Of a stretch of 7,337 bases of DNA, positions 1-5,457 are shown piece after piece (position 1 is the stretch's first letter; each line of letters begins with the position of its first letter). Both the position numbers and the translations under genes were made by a program. The DNA lies in contig JBMNQH010000034.1 in the NCBI GenBank assembly GCA_050944035.1, forward strand, positions 1 through 7,337, given 5' to 3'. Origin of the DNA: JBMNQH01 sp050944035 (lineage in GTDB: Bacteria > Bacillota > Clostridia > Oscillospirales > Oscillospiraceae). The notes beneath the pieces are model-generated. The model saw nothing but the letters and a program-made list of their open reading frames with translations, was not told where the DNA came from and ran no database searches.

Positions 1-2595
1 GACTACGCTCTTTTCGTTGACGGCAAACCTGTAGGCGTCGCTGAAGCCAAGCGTGAAGAAAAAGGCGAATCCATCACTGATGTTGAGGTGCAGTCCGGGC
101 GTTATGCCAACAGCACTTTCAAATGGATAAAGAATGATTACAAAATCCGCTTTGCCTACGAAACCACAGACAAGTTGATTCGTTTTACGGATTATAATGA
201 TATAAAATACCGCTCCAGAACGGTGTTTTCATTTCATCGCCCGGAAACCTTACTTGCACTGTTGGGACAGCCGGATACCATCCGTAATAACATGAAGCAT
301 TTCCCTGCATTGGACGAGACGGGATTCCGTAAATGTCAGGTGAATGCTATCAAGAATTTAGACAAGTCTTTTGCCGAAAACCGCCCCAAGGCACTGGTGC
401 AGATGGCAACAGGCGCGGGTAAAACATTCACAGCAATTACGACTGCTTACCGTCTATTAAAATACGGAAAAATGAACCGTATCCTTTTCCTTGTGGATAC
501 AAGAGGTCTGGGAGAACAGGCGGAGCGTGAGTTTCTTGCCTACACCCCCAATGATGATCCACGCTCTTTTTCACAGCTTTATGGTGTGCGCAGGCTAAAA
601 AGTTCCTACATACCAAACGATATCCAGATTTGCATCTGCACCATTCAGAGAATGTACTCCATTCTGAAGGGCGAGGAACTGGACGAGTCCACGGAAGAGA
701 AATCCTTTGCTGAGTTTGTTACGGCAGAAAGCAAAGCACCGAAAGAAGTGGTGTACAACGAGAAATATCCGCCGGAATTCTTTGACTGCATTATAGTCGA
801 TGAATGTCACCGCTCCATTTATAATGTGTGGAGTCAAGTGCTGTCCTATTTTGATGCGTTCATCATCGGCTTGACCGCCACCCCGGATAACCGTACCTTT
901 GCATTTTTTAATGAAAATATCGTCAGCGAATACCCAAGGGAGCAGGCCATCATCGATGGCGTTAATGTGGGGGAGGATATCTTCCTCATTGAAACACAGG
1001 TAGGCAAAAACGGTGCTCATCTGATGAAACAGCTGATTGAATATCGTGATCGTCTGTCCAGAGCCAAGCGCTGGAAACAGCTGGACGAAGATGTGGATTA
1101 CAAACCTACGCAGCTTGATCGGGATATTGTCAATCCAAGTCAGATACGCACGGTCATTCGCTCGTTTAAGGAAAATCTGTTTACCACACTGTTCCCACGC
1201 AGAAAAGAAGTTCCAAAAACTCTGATTTTTGCAAAGACGGACAGCCATGCGGATGACATCATTCAGATTGTCCGTGAGGAGTTTGGCGAAGGCAATGACT
1301 TCTGCCGTAAAATCACCTATTCCGCAGACAACCCGGAATCGGTGCTGAGTTCCTTCCGCAACGATTATAATCCTCGTATTGCCGTTACTGTGGATATGAT
1401 TGCCACTGGCACTGATGTTAAGCCAATCGAATGTCTGATTTTCATGCGTGATGTACGCAGCAAAAACTACTTTGAGCAGATGAAAGGCAGAGGCACCCGT
1501 GTGCTGAGTAAGGAGGACTTGCAGAAGGTAACGCCGTCTGCCACAGAAAACAAAGACCACTTTGTAATCGTGGATGCCGTTGGCGTTACGAAATCCAAGA
1601 AATCGGATACTAGACCTCTGGAACGTAAACCGACTGTCAGCATGAAGGAACTCATGATGAATGTGGCTCTCGGTGCAAAGGACGAGGATACCCTGACCTC
1701 GCTTGCAAACCGGGTCATTCGCCTGAACAGCCAAATGTCCCCGGTAGAACGCAAACAGTTTGAATCGAAGGTCGGCACTGCTGCCGGAACCGTTGCAGAA
1801 AATCTGCTGAATGCTTTTGATGAAGATGTGCTGATTGCTAAGGCACAGGCGGACACAGGCTCTGCGGAAGTTACAGAGGAACAGATGAAGCAGGCGCAGA
1901 AAGAATTGATACAAGCTGCCGTTGCTCCGTTCCATGACCCGGATATCCGTGATTATATTGAAAATGTACGCCGCAGCCACGACCAGATTATCGACAATAC
2001 AAATATCGATTCTGTTCTTTTCGCAGGCTTTGATACACAGCAGGAAGAAAATGCGGACCGCATTATTTCTGCCTTCCATACATTCATCGAAGAAAACAAG
2101 GATGAGATTATTGCTTTGCGTATCATTTACAATGAAAGCTACAAAGATCGTCCGATGGCAATTGAACAGTTAAAGACGCTTTACGAAAAACTGAAAGCCA
2201 AGGGCATCACCGTAGAACGCCTGTGGGATTGCTATGCCATTAAGAAGCCGGACAAAGTAAAGCGTGGCACAATGGCGCAACTGGCAGACCTGATTTCTAT
2301 TATTCGCTTTGAAATGGGGTATTCCGACAACCTCACTCCGTTTGCGGATAAGGTCAATTATAACTTCATGCAGTGGACATTCAGACGTAATGCCGGCCAC
2401 ATCCAGTTTACTGAAGAACAGATGGAATGGCTGCGTCTGATTAAAGACCACATTGCCACATCACTCAGTATTCTGCCGGAGGATTTGGATTTGACGCCGT
2501 TTGACAAAAAAGGCGGTCTGCTGGGCTTCTATGATTCTTTTGGGGATGATTATGAGAAAATACTACAGGAAATGAATGAAGAATTGGTGGCGTAA
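1..2595 (+). CDS. hsdR: Type I restriction enzyme subunit HsdR (endonuclease and DNA translocase), 5' partial
   Basis: This is the motor and nuclease subunit of a type I restriction complex (R2M2S), which translocates DNA using ATP and cleaves it away from the recognition site. The frame is open from base 1, so the true start lies upstream; GTG at 88 is internal. Numbering from base 1, the nuclease active site is at the very start: D1, E15-A-K17 and the QxxxY motif Q31-Y35. The superfamily 2 helicase motifs follow in order: Walker A ATGAGKT (136-142), DECH (267-270), LTATP (291-295), TGTDVKP (469 onward) and QMKGRGTR (493-500). The last 200 or so residues match the EcoEI-type HsdR C-terminal region by position. 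864 residues are visible; I estimate that some tens are missing. The stop codon is directly followed by the hsdS ATG. All motor motifs are intact, so the gene looks functional apart from the window edge. Confidence 0.96.
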   Translation, partial: DYALFVDGKPVGVAEAKREEKGESITDVEVQSGRYANSTFKWIKNDYKIRFAYETTDKLIRFTDYNDIKYRSRTVFSFHRPETLLALLGQPDTIRNNMKHFPALDETGFRKCQVNAIKNLDKSFAENRPKALVQMATGAGKTFTAITTAYRLLKYGKMNRILFLVDTRGLGEQAEREFLAYTPNDDPRSFSQLYGVRRLKSSYIPNDIQICICTIQRMYSILKGEELDESTEEKSFAEFVTAESKAPKEVVYNEKYPPEFFDCIIVDECHRSIYNVWSQVLSYFDAFIIGLTATPDNRTFAFFNENIVSEYPREQAIIDGVNVGEDIFLIETQVGKNGAHLMKQLIEYRDRLSRAKRWKQLDEDVDYKPTQLDRDIVNPSQIRTVIRSFKENLFTTLFPRRKEVPKTLIFAKTDSHADDIIQIVREEFGEGNDFCRKITYSADNPESVLSSFRNDYNPRIAVTVDMIATGTDVKPIECLIFMRDVRSKNYFEQMKGRGTRVLSKEDLQKVTPSATENKDHFVIVDAVGVTKSKKSDTRPLERKPTVSMKELMMNVALGAKDEDTLTSLANRVIRLNSQMSPVERKQFESKVGTAAGTVAENLLNAFDEDVLIAKAQADTGSAEVTEEQMKQAQKELIQAAVAPFHDPDIRDYIENVRRSHDQIIDNTNIDSVLFAGFDTQQEENADRIISAFHTFIEENKDEIIALRIIYNESYKDRPMAIEQLKTLYEKLKAKGITVERLWDCYAIKKPDKVKRGTMAQLADLISIIRFEMGYSDNLTPFADKVNYNFMQWTFRRNAGHIQFTEEQMEWLRLIKDHIATSLSILPEDLDLTPFDKKGGLLGFYDSFGDDYEKILQEMNEELVA

Positions 2596-3795
2596 ATGAT
2601 AGAAAAAACAGTACTCCCCAGCGGATGGGTAATAAAACCAATGACAGAGGTTGTTACATGGGGTTCTGGTGGAACACCCAAAGCAACGGAATCACAATAT
2701 TATAAAAGCGGAGATATTCCATGGTTAATAATTGGTGATTTAAATGATGGTGTAGTAACAAAATCTCAAAGTAAAATCACCAAATTAGGACTGCAAAACA
2801 GCAGTGCAAAAATGATCCCGGCAGGCACATTAATGGTTGCTATGTACGGAAGTATAGGAAAATTAGGAATAACTGGTATTGAATGCTGTACAAATCAGGC
2901 TATCGCATTTGCAAAAGAGCTTCACGGCGTATCCACTAAATATATGTTCTACTACATGGCTATGATGAAATCCAAACTTATATCAATGGGGAAAGGTGGA
3001 ACACAAAATAACATCAGTCAGACCATCTTGAAATCTCTAAATGTAATAGTTCCTCCCCCAGAAGTTCAGGACAACCTCGTATTTCGCATTGAGGAATTAT
3101 TCTCCGAACTGGACAAGGCTGTGGAAACCTTGCAGACCACAAAGCAGCAGTTGGCGGTGTATCGGCAGGCGGTGCTGAAAGAGGCGTTTGCAAACATTAC
3201 AAGTAAAAAACCACTTCGAGAAATTACGTCTATTGTAACAAGTGGTTCGAGAGGATGGGCAAAATATTATGCGGATTTTGGTGCACGTTTTATTAGAATA
3301 ACAGACCTCACCAGAGACTGCATTGTTCTAAAAAATGACAACATACAATATGTATCGCTACCAGAAAATGTAGAAGGAACACGCAGTCGGTTATATCCAA
3401 ATGATGTGTTAATATCCATCACAGCAGACTTAGGCAGTATAGCATTAGTGCCAAATGGAATCGAAGAGGCTTATATTAATCAACATATTGCTTTAGTTCG
3501 TTTCATCAATACTGTGCAAGGCGAATATATGGCATGGTATTTAAAGAGTGAATGGGGGCAAAAAGATTTATTGAAGAACAAACGAGGTGGAGGAAAACTC
3601 GGATTAGGATTGGATGATATTCGTAATACTCCTGTTCCAATAGTAAGTAATGAAACCGCAAAAGCAACTCTGGAAGGAATTGAATCCCGTTTATCCGTTT
3701 GCGAAAGCATCGAACAGATTGTGGACACAGCATTAGCACAGGCGGATGCCATGCGACAGAGCATACTAAAACAAGCCTTTGAAGGGAGGCTATGA
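2596..3795 (+). CDS. hsdS: Type I restriction-modification specificity subunit HsdS
   Basis: HsdS recognises the bipartite DNA target and holds HsdM and HsdR together. At 399 residues it has the usual two-repeat plan: target recognition domain 1 (about 1-155), a helical conserved spacer (about 156-200, ending VYRQAVLKEAFAN), recognition domain 2 (about 201-350), and a second helical spacer (about 364-399, ending MRQSILKQAFEGRL). The two spacer ends are visibly related. The ATG touches the hsdR stop (TAAATG) with only a weak GGTGG at 2586-2590, so translation is probably coupled to hsdR. GC content differs sharply inside the gene: 60-base samples count 37% (2821-2880) and 38% (3241-3300) in the recognition domains, but 57% (3121-3180) in the first spacer. 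This is the expected mark of exchanged recognition domains. The frame is intact. The target sequence cannot be predicted by eye. Confidence 0.95.
   Translation: MIEKTVLPSGWVIKPMTEVVTWGSGGTPKATESQYYKSGDIPWLIIGDLNDGVVTKSQSKITKLGLQNSSAKMIPAGTLMVAMYGSIGKLGITGIECCTNQAIAFAKELHGVSTKYMFYYMAMMKSKLISMGKGGTQNNISQTILKSLNVIVPPPEVQDNLVFRIEELFSELDKAVETLQTTKQQLAVYRQAVLKEAFANITSKKPLREITSIVTSGSRGWAKYYADFGARFIRITDLTRDCIVLKNDNIQYVSLPENVEGTRSRLYPNDVLISITADLGSIALVPNGIEEAYINQHIALVRFINTVQGEYMAWYLKSEWGQKDLLKNKRGGGKLGLGLDDIRNTPVPIVSNETAKATLEGIESRLSVCESIEQIVDTALAQADAMRQSILKQAFEGRL
3784..3789 (+). promoter_or_regulatory. Ribosome binding site of the membrane protein gene, decides its start
   Basis: GGGAGG lies inside the last codons of hsdS. 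Its spacing is 8 bases to ATG 3798 but only 2 bases to ATG 3792, so the downstream ATG is the better start. Two residues (Met-Thr) are therefore removed from the longest possible reading. Confidence 0.7.
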
Positions 3796-3797
3796 CT

Positions 3798-4412
3798 ATG
3801 GCAGATTGGTTAATGGTTATTATTACAGCTGTTTATGTTGTTGCAACAATTTTTATATGTAAAGCAAATATCAAATCTGCGGAGGCAACAAAAGAACAGT
3901 TAGCTGAAAGCAAACATCAATTTGAAGAAAACAACCGTGCTTTTGTTACTGTAACATTTGAAATAATACGAAGCGGTCTTCTTGTTCTAAATATACACAA
4001 CCATGGACATCAGGTCGCAAATAATGTTTCTGTGAAAATCAACCCAGAGTTTATTGCCAATGTGCCGGATAAAGAGTATTTAATTAAATTGTGTGAATTC
4101 TCTTTCACATTAGGTATTGAAAAAAGTTGGTTTGTGTGTTTTGGAAGTAATCCAGAATTAGGACAAATAAGTAATGTTCCGTTGAAAATTACCGTCTGCT
4201 ACTCAGATAGCTTTTCTCATTATTCAGAGTCAACAACGATAGACCTTAAACAGTATCTTTGGTCAATAATATATGATTCACCTGTTGAAGATACTTATCA
4301 AGAAATGAAAAAAATGACAAAAAGCATCCAATCAATGGATAAATCCATTCAAAAGTTGCAAAAAAGAATGGATGCTTTTGATTCGAATAGAGGAGAAATA
4401 GCGAATGAGTGA
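3798..4412 (+). CDS. Uncharacterised membrane-anchored protein inside the hsd operon
   Basis: I do not know a function for this protein. Starting at ATG 3798 it has 204 residues: one N-terminal hydrophobic helix (about 5-21, LMVIITAVYVVATIFIC), a charged helical stretch (about 24-48), a beta-rich middle (about 50-155), and a C-terminal amphipathic coiled-coil-like helix (about 160-195, rich in K, M and Q). The overall plan is a single-pass membrane anchor with a soluble domain, probably cytoplasmic because positive residues follow the helix. Start choice: an ATG at 3792 overlaps the hsdS stop (ATGA), but GGGAGG at 3784-3789 sits only 2 bases before it and a normal 8 bases before ATG 3798. The 3' end overlaps hsdM by 8 bp. 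GC is low (33% in 3901-3960) against 55% in early hsdM (4441-4500), which suggests a separate origin. From memory, similar proteins occur in other clostridial type I loci; I could not check this. Confidence 0.8.
   Translation: MADWLMVIITAVYVVATIFICKANIKSAEATKEQLAESKHQFEENNRAFVTVTFEIIRSGLLVLNIHNHGHQVANNVSVKINPEFIANVPDKEYLIKLCEFSFTLGIEKSWFVCFGSNPELGQISNVPLKITVCYSDSFSHYSESTTIDLKQYLWSIIYDSPVEDTYQEMKKMTKSIQSMDKSIQKLQKRMDAFDSNRGEIANE
4391..4395 (+). promoter_or_regulatory. Ribosome binding site of hsdM
   Basis: AGGAG is 9 bases before ATG 4405, within the last codons of the membrane protein gene. It fixes the hsdM start and fits translational coupling of the two genes. Confidence 0.75.
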
Positions 4413-4959
4413 ACAAACAGCAGCAATCGTATCAAAGGTTTGGGGAATGTGCAATCCGCTCCGCGATGACGGTGTTTCCTACGGAGATTATCTGGAGCAG
4501 CTTACCTACCTCATCTTTCTGAAAATGTCAGATGAGTATTCCAAACCACCCTACAAAAAAGAAACAGGCATTCCTGCCGGATACACATGGTCGGATATGA
4601 ACACCCTCAAGGGTGCGGAACTGGAGGAACAGTATAAATCCACGCTGGAAGAACTTGGCAAGCAAGGCGGTATCCTTGGCAAAATCTTCAAAGGAGCAAG
4701 CAATAAAATCAGCAATGCTGCCATTCTGTACCGTGTGGTGCAGATGATTGACAATGAAAAATGGGTGGCAATGTCCTCCGATGTCAAGGGCGAAATCTAT
4801 GAAGGCTTGCTGCAAAAGAACGCTGAAGATATCAAGAGCGGCGCAGGGCAGTATTTTACCCCTCGTCCGCTGATTCGTGCAATGGTGAAATGCGTCCGCC
4901 CGGAGCCTATGAAAACCATCGCAGAGGAAGGTGTTCCCAGATTGATACGGACTGCATAA
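4405..4959 (+). CDS. hsdM: Interrupted type I methyltransferase HsdM (N-terminal part only)
   Basis: HsdM normally transfers a methyl group from SAM to adenine and is also a structural part of the restriction complex. The first 173 residues are typical HsdM: the N-terminal helical domain (VSYGDYLEQLTYLIFLKMSD) and the entry to the methylase domain (GAGQYFTPRPLIRAMV, then MKTIA). The next residues should be DPACGTGGF, the SAM-binding motif I. Instead the frame reads EEGVPRLIRTA and stops at 4959. Motif I, the catalytic NPPF motif and about 300 C-terminal residues are absent, so this 184-residue product cannot methylate and could not build a normal complex. The ATG has a good site, AGGAG at 4391-4395, 9 bases upstream, and overlaps the preceding gene by 8 bp. 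The break coincides with the left end of the recombinase element; the remaining hsdM should lie beyond the window. Confidence 0.9.
   Translation: MSEQTAAIVSKVWGMCNPLRDDGVSYGDYLEQLTYLIFLKMSDEYSKPPYKKETGIPAGYTWSDMNTLKGAELEEQYKSTLEELGKQGGILGKIFKGASNKISNAAILYRVVQMIDNEKWVAMSSDVKGEIYEGLLQKNAEDIKSGAGQYFTPRPLIRAMVKCVRPEPMKTIAEEGVPRLIRTA
4921..4930. other. Probable left attachment junction (attL) of the integrated element within hsdM
   Basis: The HsdM protein match ends at codon 173 (GCA, 4921-4923). The next codon begins GA (4924-4925), the same two bases that open the Asp codon of the missing motif I (DPACGTGGF). Large serine recombinases of the TndX/TnpX type are known to cross over at a GA dinucleotide, so GA 4924-4925 is a natural candidate for the crossover core. 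The exact boundary cannot be proven without the right end or an uninterrupted relative. Confidence 0.6.
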
Positions 4960-4985
4960 CGATTGATGGACAAGAACGCCTGCAT

Positions 4986-5004
4986 AGCCTTTGAAATTAA
5001 GGCT
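4986..5004 (+). repeat. Short inverted repeat directly before the terminator
   Basis: AGCCTT (4986-4991) and AAGGCT (4999-5004) form a perfect 6-bp stem with a 7-base loop. It sits immediately upstream of the terminator stem that begins at 5005, so two hairpins are stacked in tandem near the element end. Confidence 0.5.
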
Positions 5005-5042
5005 CTCTGACACCGAGGGGTGTGCAGAGGTCTTATTTTTTT
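5005..5042 (+). terminator. Rho-independent terminator just inside the element
   Basis: CTCTG-ACACC (5005-5014) pairs with GGTGT (5019-5023) and, after one bulged G, CAGAG (5025-5029), giving a 10-bp stem with a GAGG loop. A T-rich tract (5031-5042, ending in seven T) follows. It would end transcripts coming from the interrupted hsd operon before they reach the recombinase genes. The reverse strand lacks a comparable T tract, so it looks one-directional. Confidence 0.75.
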
Positions 5043-5054
5043 GCCTTCGATTTT

Positions 5055-5075
5055 CGACCTGCTTTTTTCAGGTCG
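5055..5075. repeat. Perfect 7-bp inverted repeat with T-rich loop
   Basis: CGACCTG (5055-5061) and CAGGTCG (5069-5075) flank the loop CTTTTTT. The T run is in the loop and no T run follows the stem, so it is not a normal terminator. It could be a protein binding dyad or a structured RNA element. Confidence 0.5.
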
Positions 5076-5113
5076 GTCGGAGGGGTGTTCGCGGCTTTCA
5101 TTTTGCATACGTC

Positions 5114-5161
5114 CATAACGATAAATCCGTCCCGTAACGATACACAAAAGCTATCGTTATG
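5114..5161. repeat. Cluster of TAACGATA motifs in direct and inverted orientation
   Basis: TAACGATA occurs at 5116-5123 and 5135-5142 (19 bp apart, direct) and inverted as TATCGTTA at 5152-5159. The outer pair extends to a perfect 10-bp inverted repeat, CATAACGATA (5114-5123) and TATCGTTATG (5152-5161). A further CATAACGAT is at 4955-4963, near the junction. This arrangement resembles binding sites for a recombinase, an excisionase or a repressor; which of these is unknown. Confidence 0.6.
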
Positions 5162-5206
5162 CGGGGTGTGCATATTGTCGATAGCATCGAATATCGCCGT
5201 ATTCCC

Positions 5207-5239
5207 TTGACTTTTCTGCCTTTCAGAGTGATGTATAGA
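5207..5239 (+). promoter_or_regulatory. Weak promoter candidate for the small ORF and recombinase
   Basis: TTGACT (5207-5212) matches the -35 consensus at five of six positions. The best -10, TATAGA (5234-5239), is 21 bases away, longer than the preferred 17. The promoter may be weak, need an activator, or not be real. It lies correctly placed upstream of the gene starting at 5266. Confidence 0.3.
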
Positions 5240-5265
5240 CACTACACCTGGAAGGGGGAATTTCA

Positions 5266-5457
5266 ATGTTTGAAAAGGAAGTCGACTACCGGCTGGCGAA
5301 GTGGCTGCTCCTCAATATGGAAAAGGACGGCATTATCACGGCTGATGAGCTGCGCCTTGCCTGGATCAATATTGCTGGACACTATGAACCGCCGTTTCTT
5401 GAGGTCGAGAATTTGGACGGAAAAATCGGAGACGGGGTGATCGTGGATGCCAGATAG
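5266..5457 (+). CDS. Small helical protein (SHOCT-like) before the recombinase
   Basis: This 63-residue protein has no signal peptide or membrane segment. Residues about 5-40 form a helix-turn-helix-like pair (LAKWLLLNMEKDGIITADEL) followed by a short acidic tail. The pattern of a helix, a G-I-I-T turn and a second helix resembles the SHOCT short oligomerisation and binding domain and the small proteins often seen before clostridial recombinases; this is a resemblance, not a firm assignment. A strong ribosome binding site (AGGGGG, 5253-5258) is 7 bases before the ATG. The stop overlaps the recombinase start by 11 bp, so the two are translated together. A role as an accessory or directionality factor for the recombinase is possible but unproven. 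Confidence 0.7.
   Translation: MFEKEVDYRLAKWLLLNMEKDGIITADELRLAWINIAGHYEPPFLEVENLDGKIGDGVIVDAR

Larger units (their letters stand above)
4926..5265. other. Non-coding element-end region
   Basis: About 340 bases without a convincing gene. It contains the foreign tail of the hsdM frame (to 4959), tandem hairpins with a terminator, a dyad with a T6 loop at 5055-5075, the TAACGATA motif cluster, a small dyad TCGAT-AGC-ATCGA (5178-5190), and a weak promoter candidate before the small gene at 5266. Open frames seen here on both strands lack good ribosome binding sites and recognisable domains. The region probably holds recombinase binding sites and control sequences. Confidence 0.55.

Noticed and set aside
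88..90. GTG as start of hsdR
   Set aside because: The frame is open from base 1 and encodes essential nuclease residues (D1, E15, K17) upstream, so the gene starts before the window.
595..2079. Long open frame of 494 codons on the minus strand
   Set aside because: It lies wholly opposite hsdR, whose helicase motifs are unmistakable. The protein has no recognisable domain and is rich in Cys, His and Phe as expected for a mirror frame.
3792..3794. ATG overlapping the hsdS stop as start of the membrane protein
   Set aside because: The ribosome binding site GGGAGG is only 2 bases away; ATG 3798 has proper spacing. The overlap start is not excluded but less likely.
2596..3795. Phase-variable simple repeat in hsdS
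   Set aside because: No homopolymer or short tandem repeat long enough for slippage was found; the frame is intact.
5055..5075. Dyad as a second terminator
   Set aside because: The T run is in the loop, and neither strand has a T tract after the stem.
5022..5266. Open frames of 62 and 77 codons on the two strands between the terminator and the small gene
   Set aside because: They start with GTG or TTG, have no good ribosome binding site, overlap dyads and repeat motifs, and show no domain.
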